This document shows, piece by piece, positions 7,730-17,000 of a stretch of 64,000 nucleotides of DNA. The DNA is from Deltaproteobacteria bacterium. GTDB taxonomy: Bacteria; Myxococcota; Kuafuiibacteriia; Kuafuiibacteriales; Kuafuiibacteriaceae. Both the position numbers and the translations under genes were made by a program. Each line of letters begins with the position of its first letter. Within the stretch, counting starts at the first letter, position 1. The notes under the pieces are model-generated. The model did not search any database. It was given only the letters and a program-made list of their open reading frames with translations, and was not told the DNA's origin. The stretch lies in assembly GCA_020632995.1 (NCBI GenBank), contig JACKEN010000002.1, forward strand, positions 598,501-662,500, written 5' to 3'.

Positions 7730-8695
7730 ATGCCTCGGTGTACCCATTGCGGGCACGACTTCGCGGTGAGCGAGGACTTCAAGTGCCCCGCCTGCGCGAA
7801 GGACTGGCGGGGGCCCGCGGAGGCCTCAGGTCGCCCCGCCCACCTGGCCCTCCTGGAGGGCGCCGCGCCCGCGCCTACCCCCAAGCCCCGGATCGTCTCC
7901 ACCGCCGGCCCCTCGGTGCCGGTGCTCAAGCGGCAGGATGACTCGGTCCCCTCGGGCTGGATGGCCCGGCTCGAGGCGGCCAAGGCGGTGGCGCAGAGCG
8001 CGAGCGGCCCGGCCAACGTGGCCTCGGAGCCCCCGCCGACCCCGTCGGTGCCGCCACCTACGCCGAGCGCGCCGCCACCCCTGAAGCCGGCGCTCGCCAA
8101 GAAGGGCAAGGGCCTCGAGACGGTGCCCGCCCACCTCCTGGTGGCGCGGCTCGAGGCGGACGAGAAGAAGCGCAGCGACGCGCAGCCCAACCTGTTCGCG
8201 GAGCCGACGTCGCAGGATCTGATCTCCCACGTGAAGGTGGACCTCCCCAAGGCCCCGAAGAAGAAGAAGGTGCCGGACTGGGTGGTGATGCTGCTCCTCG
8301 GCGTCCTCGTGGTGGGCGGAGTGGGGGCGGTGTATTCCGCGGTGAAGAAGGAGCCGCCGCCCAAGGCGGTGGTGGATCCCGCGCTGAAGGCGGCGGCCGA
8401 GCGCAGGAAGCAGGCGATGGCGGCCCTCGAGGAGGGCCACACCTTCGCGCTGGAGGGGAGGAAGGGCGCGGACCAGGCGATCGCCGCGTACTCGAAGGCC
8501 CTGGAGCTCGAGCCCACCCTCGCCCCGGCGGAGCGCGGGATCGCCATCGCCTACGCGGCCAAGGACGACGACGCCACCGCGGTGAAGCACTACCGGAGGT
8601 ACCTGGAGCTGTCCCCCGACGCCAAGGACGCGGACGAGGTGAAGAAGATCATCCGCCGCTGGGAAGAGGCCGAGGCGCGCAAGAAGGGGAAGTAG
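7730..8695 (+). CDS. Zinc-ribbon membrane protein with TPR repeats
   Basis: 321 aa. The N-terminus has two CxxC pairs (Cys4/Cys7 and Cys19/Cys22), a typical zinc ribbon. A Pro/Ala-rich linker follows (residues ~40-175), then a single membrane segment VPDWVVMLLLGVLVVGGVGA (about residues 184-205) and two TPR-like helices pairs (GRKGADQAIAAYSKALELEP... AVKHYRRYLELSPDAKD). The topology would place the zinc ribbon in the cytoplasm and the TPRs outside. Such domain mixes are common in Myxococcota and usually have scaffolding roles; the actual function is unknown. Its start is directly supported by the ribbon at residue 4. Confidence 0.75.
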   Translation: MPRCTHCGHDFAVSEDFKCPACAKDWRGPAEASGRPAHLALLEGAAPAPTPKPRIVSTAGPSVPVLKRQDDSVPSGWMARLEAAKAVAQSASGPANVASEPPPTPSVPPPTPSAPPPLKPALAKKGKGLETVPAHLLVARLEADEKKRSDAQPNLFAEPTSQDLISHVKVDLPKAPKKKKVPDWVVMLLLGVLVVGGVGAVYSAVKKEPPPKAVVDPALKAAAERRKQAMAALEEGHTFALEGRKGADQAIAAYSKALELEPTLAPAERGIAIAYAAKDDDATAVKHYRRYLELSPDAKDADEVKKIIRRWEEAEARKKGK

Positions 8696-8841
8696 GCGGG
8701 GCGGAAAAGAGACACCTTTCACCGCTGCGCATCGCCGCCGCGGGAGCCGTTTGCGCCGTCCCTCAGAGGGTGCTAGTACCGCGCCGCGGGAGCCCACACC
8801 AGGCGCTCCTGATACGTGGCAACGCCACGGCGAGGTTCACC

Positions 8842-10167
8842 TTGGGAGCTGCAGACATTCTCGTAAAGAAGATCGAAAACCGCGAGGCCACCGTTGGGGT
8901 GTGCGGGCTGGGCTACGTGGGCCTTCCGCTCGTGCGCGCGTTCCACAAGGTCGGCTTCACCATCTATGGCTTCGACATCGATCAGTCGAAGGTCGACAAC
9001 ATCCTGGCCGGCAAGTCGTACATCGAGCACATCGACTTCGGTGAGCTGAAGAGCGCGTGCGAGGAGGGGAAGTTCATCCCCACCACCGACTTCGGTCGCA
9101 TCGGCGAGCCGGACGTCATCCTCATCGCGGTGCCGACGCCCCTGAACCAGACGCGTGAGCCTGATCTGGAGGCGGTGCGCAACACCTGCGAGCAGATCGC
9201 CAAGGGCCTGCGCAAGGAGCAGCTGGTGGTCCTCGAGTCCACCACCTACCCGGGCACGACCGAGGAGGTCTGCATCCCGATCCTCGAGACCAGCGGCCTC
9301 AAGGCGGGCGAGGACTTCTACGTGGCCTACTCGCCCGAGCGCGAGGATCCGGGCAACCCGAACTTCGAGACCCGCACCATCCCAAAGGTGGTCGGCGCGC
9401 TCGAGGCGGGCTCGCAGGCGGTGGCCAACGCGGTCTACCACGCGATCATCGAGAAGGTGGTGCCGGTCTCGTCGATGAAGGCGGCCGAGCTGAGCAAGAT
9501 CTTCGAGAACACGTTCCGCGCGGTGAACATCGCGCTCGTGAACGAGCTCAAGCTCATGTGCCTGCGGATGGGCATCGACGTGTGGGAGGTGATCGACGCG
9601 GCCTCCACCAAGCCCTTCGGGTTCATGCCCTTCTACCCCGGCCCCGGCCTGGGTGGGCACTGCATCCCGATCGACCCCTTCTACCTGACCTGGAAGGCGC
9701 GGGAGTACGACTTCTCCACCCGGTTCATCGAGCTGGCGGGCGAGATCAACTCCAACATGCCGTACGAGGTGGTGGACGGCGTGATGCACGCCCTCAACGA
9801 CAAGAGCAAGTCGCTGAAGGGCGCCAACGTCCTGGTCCTGGGCGTGGCCTACAAGAAGAACGTCGACGACCTGCGCGAGTCCCCCTCGCTCAAGATCATC
9901 GACATCCTCCTCAAGAAGGGCGCCAAGATCAGCTACAACGACCCTCACATCCCTGTGATGAAGAAGTCGCGGCACTACCCGAACATGCCGGAGTACACCA
10001 GCGTGGCCCTCACCCCCGAGACCCTGGGGGCGGCAGACGCGGTGCTGATCCTGACCGATCACGACAGGTACGATCAGGAGTTCATCAACAAGCACGCCCA
10101 GCTGGTCATCGACACCCGGAACGCCACCAAGAAGGTCGCGGACCGGTCGAAGATCGTGAAGCTGTGA
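8842..10167 (+). CDS. Nucleotide-sugar 6-dehydrogenase (UDP-GlcNAc/UDP-glucose dehydrogenase family, WbpA-like)
   Basis: About 441 aa. Four-electron NAD-dependent oxidation of a UDP-hexose C6 alcohol to the uronate, feeding surface polysaccharide synthesis. The Rossmann motif GVCGLGYVGLPL is near the N-terminus, the catalytic cysteine lies in GPGLGGHCIPIDPF, and the C-terminal UDP-binding domain has VLVLGVAYKKNVDDLRESPS. KKIENREATVGVCGLGYVGLPL is characteristic of the UDP-N-acetylglucosamine 6-dehydrogenase (WbpA/WbpO) branch rather than UDP-glucose dehydrogenase. TTG 8842, preceded by GCGAGG, gives MGAADILVKKIENRE, the family's usual start; GTG 8770 in frame would add 24 unrelated residues. 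No glycosyltransferase genes are adjacent. Confidence 0.88.
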   Translation: MGAADILVKKIENREATVGVCGLGYVGLPLVRAFHKVGFTIYGFDIDQSKVDNILAGKSYIEHIDFGELKSACEEGKFIPTTDFGRIGEPDVILIAVPTPLNQTREPDLEAVRNTCEQIAKGLRKEQLVVLESTTYPGTTEEVCIPILETSGLKAGEDFYVAYSPEREDPGNPNFETRTIPKVVGALEAGSQAVANAVYHAIIEKVVPVSSMKAAELSKIFENTFRAVNIALVNELKLMCLRMGIDVWEVIDAASTKPFGFMPFYPGPGLGGHCIPIDPFYLTWKAREYDFSTRFIELAGEINSNMPYEVVDGVMHALNDKSKSLKGANVLVLGVAYKKNVDDLRESPSLKIIDILLKKGAKISYNDPHIPVMKKSRHYPNMPEYTSVALTPETLGAADAVLILTDHDRYDQEFINKHAQLVIDTRNATKKVADRSKIVKL

Positions 10168-10174
10168 CACCTGG

Positions 10175-10208
10175 GCTCGTTCACGCCTCCAACGGGGTGT
10201 GAACGAGC
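10175..10208. promoter_or_regulatory. Inverted repeat spanning a start codon
   Basis: Perfect 10-bp arms GCTCGTTCAC (10175-10184) and GTGAACGAGC (10199-10208) with a 14-nt loop. It lies 8 nt after the dehydrogenase stop, and its right arm contains the GTG start of the next gene. It may act as a terminator without a T tract, as an RNA hairpin masking the start codon, or as an operator. Confidence 0.5.
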
Positions 10209-11368
10209 ACCACCGAAGTCCGCCCCACCTCATCCTCCCGCTCCTCCTCCCGGCCGCGCTGGCCCTCGCGGGTTGCGTGGCCTCCCCCGCGGACGGCACG
10301 CAGGTCAGCAGCACGAGCCAGACCCTCAACTTCTCGGGCTTCCATCCGAACGCGAGCGCGCCCGTGCGCGTCATGGCCTACAACTTCTCGGCCCGACGCT
10401 ACGACGAGGTCTCGAGCGGCGTCTCCACGAGCACCCGGATCCCCGCCAGCTACTGGGACGACCCCCTCTACGAGTGGTGGGCCCCCTCCCGCAGCCTCGG
10501 GAGCGCGTACTGGGAGCCGGGCCGCTGCACCGGGGCGCGGGCCCTCATCAAGGGCGAGACCACGGTCGGGGGCCGGGTCTACGGCATGTACAGCTGGGAC
10601 CTCGAGAAGAACGCGGAGGGCTGCACCAACGAGCACCGCAACAACGCCGACTGGGTCACGTACTGCTCGGCCTCGCAGTCCGAGTTGACGACGACGGACT
10701 ACTCGAACGACGCCCACGCGTTCGACATCAGCTTCAACGCCGCCTTCAGCCCCGACGCCACCTGTACGTCGGTCACGTTCTCGTACAACCACGCCACCGG
10801 GGCCTGGACGGACGTGCGCGCGACCTATCAGCAGGGCGGCACCTCCCGGTCGATGTCCTGCTCCGAGACCTCGAGCAGCCGGGGGCGCACCTACGGGACC
10901 TGCCGCCTGAACCTCGGCACGCTCAGCGCGATGCGGAGCTTCATCGAGTGGCACCAGACCAACCAGGGCACCGTCGCGGTCAGCGCGCGCGACGCGCGGT
11001 GCCGCACGAGCCTGCGCGCCTCGCGCAACTACACCGTAGCGTCGAGCCGCTACGACTACGGCTGGACGCGTTGGACCACCGTCTTCCCGCAGTGCGTCGC
11101 CCCGCCGCCCCCGCCGCCCCCCTCGGATCCGCACCTGCACGAGATCCAGTGTGACTGCGTGGACGTGAGCGGAGTGGCCGCCACCATCCGGCTCAGCGGC
11201 TGCCTCGAGACCTCGTCGAGCCCGGTCACCGGTGCGTCCCTGATGTGCGGCTACGCGGCGCTCGCCCTCGAGGCGAACGGTGGCATCGACACCGCCTGCG
11301 CCTTCCGGAGCCTCAGCGCGGCGGGGGCGAGCTGTACCAACCCCGGTTGGTGGGCGTTCGCGCCTTAG
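10199..11368 (+). CDS. Secreted lipoprotein of unknown function
   Basis: 389 aa. The N-terminus is a lipoprotein signal (ILPLLLPAALALAGC, lipobox LAGC), so it should be anchored in the outer or inner membrane. The body is rich in Ser, Thr, Trp and Tyr with many cysteines (probable disulfides), in segments such as ASYWDDPLYEWW and SRYDYGWTRWTTVF. A PPPPPPPSDP hinge at about residue 303 separates a small Cys-rich C-terminal domain (HEIQCDCVDVSG...). GTG 10199 is the only start that keeps the signal peptide; it sits within an inverted repeat. I recognise no family. Its last 4 nt overlap the convergent rsmE stop. Confidence 0.7.
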   Translation: MNEHHRSPPHLILPLLLPAALALAGCVASPADGTQVSSTSQTLNFSGFHPNASAPVRVMAYNFSARRYDEVSSGVSTSTRIPASYWDDPLYEWWAPSRSLGSAYWEPGRCTGARALIKGETTVGGRVYGMYSWDLEKNAEGCTNEHRNNADWVTYCSASQSELTTTDYSNDAHAFDISFNAAFSPDATCTSVTFSYNHATGAWTDVRATYQQGGTSRSMSCSETSSSRGRTYGTCRLNLGTLSAMRSFIEWHQTNQGTVAVSARDARCRTSLRASRNYTVASSRYDYGWTRWTTVFPQCVAPPPPPPPSDPHLHEIQCDCVDVSGVAATIRLSGCLETSSSPVTGASLMCGYAALALEANGGIDTACAFRSLSAAGASCTNPGWWAFAP

Positions 11369-12105
11369 AGCTGCGCCTGCTGTCGGAGCAGGTCGATCTG
11401 CGCGAGCAACGCCACGCACGCCGTCTCCACGCGGAGGGGGCGCTCACCCATGGTGACGCTCCGAAAGCCGGCTTGCACGAGGCGCTCCACCTCTTTGTCC
11501 AGGAAGCCCCCCTCGGGGCCCACCGCGAGGAGCACCGGCTGCTCGGCCGCGATGGTGACCTGGGCGAGGGGGGTGGGGGCGCCGGGGTGGGCGACCAGCT
11601 TCATGTGGTGGGCGTAGCGGGCGGGGACCTCGTCGTCGAGGAAGCGCCAGATCCGCCGCTCCACCACCACCTCGGGCTCCATCGTCAACCGGGCCTGCAT
11701 CAGCCCCTCGTGGAGGAGCGGTCGGTAGCTCTCCGGCTTCAGGAAGGTCGCCCCGAAGAACGCCTTCTCGACCCGGTGGGTCTCGGTGAGGACGATGCGG
11801 CCCACCCCGAGCGCGGTGACCTCGGGGAGGAGCTTCTTCAGCGAGCGCGGGCGGGGGAGGGCGAGGAGGAGGTCCACGTCGGGGGCGGGGGCGGGCGCGA
11901 GGTCGGGGCGGAGCCGCAAGGTGACCTGCCGGCCCTCCACCGCGGTCACCTCTGCCTCACCGCGCGGGCCGTCGAGGATGCCCACCCGGACGGTGGCCCC
12001 CACCGCCACCCCGAGCACCTCCAGCAGGTGCTGGGCCCGGGCGTCGTCGACCACGTAGCGGCCGTCCTCGGCGCGATCTTCGGGGAAGAGGAGGAGGTGG
12101 TTCAT
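11365..12105 (-). CDS. rsmE: 16S rRNA (uracil-1498-N3)-methyltransferase RsmE
   Basis: 246 aa, normal length for the family. A SPOUT (trefoil-knot) methyltransferase that uses S-adenosylmethionine to methylate N3 of U1498 in 16S rRNA. N-terminal PUA-like part (residues 1-70, YVVDDARAQHLLEVLGV), then the knot with LLAVGPEGGF and the AdoMet-binding end VTMGERPLRVETACVALL. Its ATG overlaps the recD TGA (ATGA, 12102-12105), so it is the last gene of the rec operon and translationally coupled to it. Confidence 0.95.
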   Translation of the reverse strand: MNHLLLFPEDRAEDGRYVVDDARAQHLLEVLGVAVGATVRVGILDGPRGEAEVTAVEGRQVTLRLRPDLAPAPAPDVDLLLALPRPRSLKKLLPEVTALGVGRIVLTETHRVEKAFFGATFLKPESYRPLLHEGLMQARLTMEPEVVVERRIWRFLDDEVPARYAHHMKLVAHPGAPTPLAQVTIAAEQPVLLAVGPEGGFLDKEVERLVQAGFRSVTMGERPLRVETACVALLAQIDLLRQQAQL

Positions 12106-14084
12106 TCGGACCTCGGCGCGGCGAGGCGGCGCTGGAGCTTCTCCGCCACCCCCGAGTGTCGCTCGATGACCCGCGCGATGCCGCGGGTCAAGAGCGCGCT
12201 ATCGCCCACCACGGTGACCGAGCGCCGGGCCCGGGTCACCGCGGTGTAGAGGATCTCGCGGGTGAGGAGCGGGAGGTCGGCCTCGGGCAGGATCACCGCC
12301 ACGTGCTCGAACTCCGAGCCCTGGGCCTTGTGCACGGTCATCGCGTGGGCCAGGGCGAGGCGCGGTCGGAGCTGGGGGAGGGGGAAGGGCTCGAAGCCTC
12401 GCTCGGTGCGGAACACCGCCATCGGCTCCTCGCCGCTCGCGTCGGTGGCCACCCGGAGCACGAAGCCGTGGTCCCCGTTGAAGAGGCGCCGCTCATAGTC
12501 GTTCTGGAGCATCATGATCGGCTCCCCCGGGAGGATGTCGGGGGCGCCGTCCAGGCCCTCCTCCGCCACCCGCCGCTGGTGCACGAGCGCGTTCACCGTC
12601 TCGGCCCCGGTGCGGAACGCGGCGCTCCGGGTGAGGCAGAGGAGCTTCTGCTGGCCCGCGGTGCGCTCGAGGTGCAGGAGGGCTTGCTCATCGTCGGCGC
12701 CGAAGCCTCCGTCGGCGAAGCGGTAGACCCGGCGCGCGGCCGCGCGGGCCTGGGCGTCGAGGTGCTCCGCCTCCCACCGCGCGAGGAAGTCCCAGAGCCG
12801 CCTCGGGGTGAGGAGCGCGACGGCGCGGAAGGGGAGCGCGGCGGGGTCGGTGAGGCGCGGGGCCTCGCCCGCGGCGAGGGCCTCGGGGTCGCCCCGGTTG
12901 ATCGCCTGGGCCACGCTCAGGATGGCGCGGCCGTCGGGATCCTCGGGCCGCATACGGTAGCTCCGGGTGAGCTGCACCGCAAGCTGGCCTTCAGAGGCAC
13001 GCACGTCGCGGAGCACCGCGCCCGCGTCGACGCTGGGGAGCTGCTCCGCGTCGCCGAGGAGCACCAGGTGGGCCTCGGGGTGCACCGCCCGCACCAGGCG
13101 CTCCATGAGGGTCAGGTCGATCATCGAGGCCTCGTCCACGATGATCACCCGCTCCGAGAGGCGGTTGTGCTCGTGGTGGGCGAAGCGCCCGGTGCTCGGG
13201 AGGTAGCCGAGCAGGCGATGCAAGGTGGCCGGCGTGGGGACCCGGGCGGTGAGCGCGGTGTCCTCGGGGGCGGGGTCCTCGAGGGTCAGGAGCCCGCCCC
13301 GCACCGCCTCCGCCATGCGGTGGGCGGCCTTGCCGGTGGGGGCGGCGAGGGCGATGTCGGTGGTGGCCACCCCGGCCCGCACCCAAGCGCGCAGGAGCGC
13401 CACCACGATCGAGGTCTTGCCGGTGCCGGGGCCCCCGGAGATCACGGTGAGGCGGCGGCCGAGGGCGTGGCGCACCGCGGCCTCCTGCTCCTCGGACAGG
13501 GTCACCGGCCGGCCGCCCACCACGCTGGGCCGCGCGAGGACGTCGGCGAGGGCGTCGGTCGGCGGGCTCACCGGGGCCCGGGCCCGGGCCGCGAGGGCGT
13601 CGGCCAGGCGGTCCTCGAGCCGCAACATGCGTTGCAGATACAGGTGCTCGCCCTCGAGCACGAGCGGCGCGTGCGCCTCGGGGCCGGCGGCCAGCACCGG
13701 GCGCGCGCGATCGCCCTCGAGCACCCACGCCACGTCCTGGAGCACCATCTTGCGCAGCTCGGCGTCGGGGACGAGCGCGCCGAGGCGCCGCTCGAGGTGC
13801 CGGCGCCCGCCCTCGCCCCGCACCCAGGTGCGGGTGCTCCCCTCAGCGAGGTCGAGGAGGGCCACGGTGGCGAGGTGGAGCAGGCCGCGGCGGCCGCCCG
13901 GATCGAGCTGAGGGGCGAGCCGCACCAGCTCGAAGGCGAGGGGCGCGACCTCCTCGGGGAGGTCGAGGGCGGCGAGGCGCGCCTCGAGCGGCTCGAGGAG
14001 CTCCGCCCCCTCGGGGGCCGGCGCGGCGTCGAAGTACCGCCGCACCCCGGTGCCGAAGGGCGAGAGCAGGGGCCGGCCGCTCAT
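12102..14084 (-). CDS. recD: RecBCD helicase subunit RecD
   Basis: 660 aa. 5'-3' superfamily 1 helicase subunit of exonuclease V, which processes double-strand breaks for recombination. Walker A is VISGGPGTGKTSIVVALL, motif II IIVDEASMIDL, motif III LLGDAEQLPSVDAGAVL, motif IV/V LTRSYRM and MTVHKAQGSEFEHV, motif VI AVTRARRSV. The N-terminal ~150 residues are the RecC-contacting domain. ATG at 14084 overlaps the recB TGA by 4 nt (ATGA). All helicase motifs are intact, so the enzyme should be active. Confidence 0.96.
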   Translation of the reverse strand: MSGRPLLSPFGTGVRRYFDAAPAPEGAELLEPLEARLAALDLPEEVAPLAFELVRLAPQLDPGGRRGLLHLATVALLDLAEGSTRTWVRGEGGRRHLERRLGALVPDAELRKMVLQDVAWVLEGDRARPVLAAGPEAHAPLVLEGEHLYLQRMLRLEDRLADALAARARAPVSPPTDALADVLARPSVVGGRPVTLSEEQEAAVRHALGRRLTVISGGPGTGKTSIVVALLRAWVRAGVATTDIALAAPTGKAAHRMAEAVRGGLLTLEDPAPEDTALTARVPTPATLHRLLGYLPSTGRFAHHEHNRLSERVIIVDEASMIDLTLMERLVRAVHPEAHLVLLGDAEQLPSVDAGAVLRDVRASEGQLAVQLTRSYRMRPEDPDGRAILSVAQAINRGDPEALAAGEAPRLTDPAALPFRAVALLTPRRLWDFLARWEAEHLDAQARAAARRVYRFADGGFGADDEQALLHLERTAGQQKLLCLTRSAAFRTGAETVNALVHQRRVAEEGLDGAPDILPGEPIMMLQNDYERRLFNGDHGFVLRVATDASGEEPMAVFRTERGFEPFPLPQLRPRLALAHAMTVHKAQGSEFEHVAVILPEADLPLLTREILYTAVTRARRSVTVVGDSALLTRGIARVIERHSGVAEKLQRRLAAPRSE

Positions 14085-17000
14085 GACGCGCCTCCCTGGG
14101 CGAGCGGAGTGTGCTGCAGCGTCGCCTCGGAGCGCAGGACATCATGCCAGCTCGGTCGCGCGAAGTAGAGGCCGGTGGCGCCGTCGGGCTGGTCCGCCAT
14201 GCCCCGGACGAAGACGTAGACCGCGCCGCCGAAGCGGGCCTCGTAGGCGGGCTCGTCGTGGATCCCGAGCACCTTCAAGAGGGCCAGGGTGTAGAGCTCG
14301 GCCTGGAGGGCGTAGTTCTCGGCCACGTGGGCGTCGACCGCGGCGGGCGCGTAGCTGGGGAGGAGGTCGCTCTTCCAGTCGAGGAGGAACGTCTTGCCCC
14401 CGTGCTCGAACACGAGGTCGATGAAGCCCTTCACGAAGCCCTCGCCCGCCACCGGGAACAGGAACTCCATCTCCGGCACCGCCCGATCGGCCCCGGCGAG
14501 GCCGGTCGGCAGGGCGACCGGCCCGAGCCGGAGCGGGGTGCGGAGGGCGCCGTAGATCAGGGCCACCGACCGCTCGAGGTGCACCGGATCGCGGTCGTAC
14601 TTCCGGAGGCCCCCGAGGAAGAGGGCCCGGACGTCGGGGCGGGCGGCCAGGGTCGCGGCGTCGGGGGCGTCGGCCACGAGGTCGAAGGGGATCTGCTCGA
14701 GCACCTCGTGGAGGAAGCGCCCGGACGCGGTGCCGCCGGGGAGGTCCTCTCGGGCCTGGGCCTCGGGGGCGAGGCTGCTCACCTCGCGCACCACCTCCTC
14801 GGCCCCCGCGGGGGCAAGCGGGCCTGCGTCGGGTGGGGTGTAGCCCCCCTTCTCGGCCTTGATGCGGGAGTACGAGGTCACCACCCGGCCCAGGTGCCGC
14901 CGCCGCACCGCCGCCGCCTCCGCCTTGGGGCCGGGCGCGACGAGGAGCCTGGCCGGCGGGCGCCAGCGCGGCAGGCGCTCGGTGACCTCGGGGAGGGTGA
15001 GCTCGCGCAGGAAGGGTTGCTCGGGCACCGCCTCCACCGTGAACAGCGGCGCCACCTCGGCCTCGTCCTTGCGCGCCACCACGTCCTCGAGCTGCTCGTT
15101 GAGCTGGCGGTAGGTGCCGGACAGGTTGCGGAACACGCACTGGGGGGCCTCGTCCGCCGCGCCGTCCTCCTGCCGGCCGAAGAACGGCAGGTAGAGCCGC
15201 GCCTTGGCCCGGGTGAGGGCGACGTAGAGCAGGCGCTGGTCCTCCTCGAGGGCCTCGACCCCGGCCTCCGGCGGCGCCCCCGCCCCCACCCAGAGGCAGC
15301 GCTGGCCCTCGGCGTGGTAGGTGTGGCTGCTGCTCCTCGCCTCGTCGAACCCGCCGAAGAGGAAGACCACCGGGGCCTCGAGCCCCTTGGCCTTGTGCAT
15401 GGTCATGATCTGCACCGCGTCGCGCTCCGACTCCAGGCGCTGCACGTTGCCGTCCTCGCCCTCGGGGAGCCGGCGCTGCTCCACGAACGCGGTGAGGGTG
15501 TACAGGAGCTCCTGCAGGTTGCCCTTCGAGCGGCTGGCCTCCTCCTGGAGGATCTCGAAGATGTGCAGGTAGTTCGTCAGCTCCCGCTCGCTGTCCTCCA
15601 GGAAGAGCTCGCGCTCGATGATCCCGCTGTCCTCCACGATGCGGACGAAGAGGCGGTCGTAGTCCTTGGCCTCCGCCAGCTCCTTCCAGGCGAGCAGGCG
15701 CTCCATGAAGGGGTGGGTGGCGGGCAGGTCGCTCGCGGTGGCCAGGGCCTCGAGCGGGGCGGCGAAGAAGGGGCTCCGCCAGGCGTGGATGCGGCGGCTC
15801 TTGTGGCCGGGCTCGGCGATGGCGGCGAGCACCGCCCGGATGTCCTGGGCCTCCCGGGTCTGGAAGAGCCCGTCCTGCTTGTAGAACGCGTAGGGCACCC
15901 CGGCCCGCCGCAGGGCCCGCCCGACCTCCAGCCCCTCGCGGGTGCTCCGGGTGAGGACGAAGATGTCGTCGGGGGCGAGGGCCTTCAGGGAGCCCGGGGT
16001 CCGCAGGCGCACCGCCTCCTCGGGGTCCAGGAGGCGCCGGATCTCCTTCGAGATGCGCCAGGCCAGGGTCCGGCGGGCCGCGCTCCCCGCGAGCTGGGAC
16101 TTCTTGGGCTTCACGTCGAACAGGACCACCGGCGACAGGGGCTCGCCCCGCTCCGTCAAGTGACCTTGCGTGCGATCCCCCGGCCGCACCGGGTGCTCGT
16201 ACCGGATCTCGCCGGTGAAGAACGGCCGCGTCTTCTTCTGGCGCAGGATCAGGTTCACCGCGTCGATGAGCCCGGGGCTGGAGCGGTAGTTGAGGGTCAG
16301 GTGGATGACGCTCCCGCCCAGCCCCTCGATGTGGCTCCGCGCGGCCAGGTAGGTCTTCACGTCGGCGCCCCGGAACCCGTAGATGGCCTGCTTGGGGTCG
16401 CCGATCACGAACAGGCGGCCCCGGGCCCCCCGGTCGAGGAAGACCCGCCGGAAGATCTCCCACTGCACCTCGTCGGTGTCCTGGAACTCGTCGATCAGCG
16501 CAAACTGGTAGCGGGCCCGGAGGCTCTCCAGGATCCCGCGGCCCCCGGGCCGGGCGAGGCTGTCCCGCAACAGCGCCAGCATGTCGTCGAAGTCCAGCTG
16601 GCCCTTCGCCGCCTTCTGGCGGGCGAGCTCGCGCTGGATGATCGGCAAGAAGACCTGCACCACCGCCGAGCCGAGGGGGACCAGGGCCGCGCGCAAGGCC
16701 CGCACCCCGTCCCGCACGTTCTCCAGCACCCCTCTGGTCTGGATCAGCTTGGTCAGGCGGTCCTCGAGGTAGCCGAGGAGGCCCTCGGGCAGGCCCTCCT
16801 CCTCGCGCGACAGGCCGGCCAGGAGCGCGGGCAGGCGCCCGTCCTTGTGGTAGCGCTCGAGGTGCTGCCGCAACACCGTCACCCGCTTCAGGACCGCCTG
16901 CAGCTGCATGTGCCCGACCCGGGCCTTCACGAGGGCGGGGCGGAGCACGTTGGGGTTGAGCGGGAGCTTCAGGGCGTTCTGGAGCGCCCCGGCCAGCCGG

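Noticed and set aside
5802..7769. 655-aa plus-strand frame opposite selB (and similar long frames opposite recB, recC, recD, glgP, the kinase and the subtilase)
   Set aside because: High GC content leaves antisense frames open. They are His/Gly/Arg-rich mirror images without motifs, while the opposite strand has full protein families.
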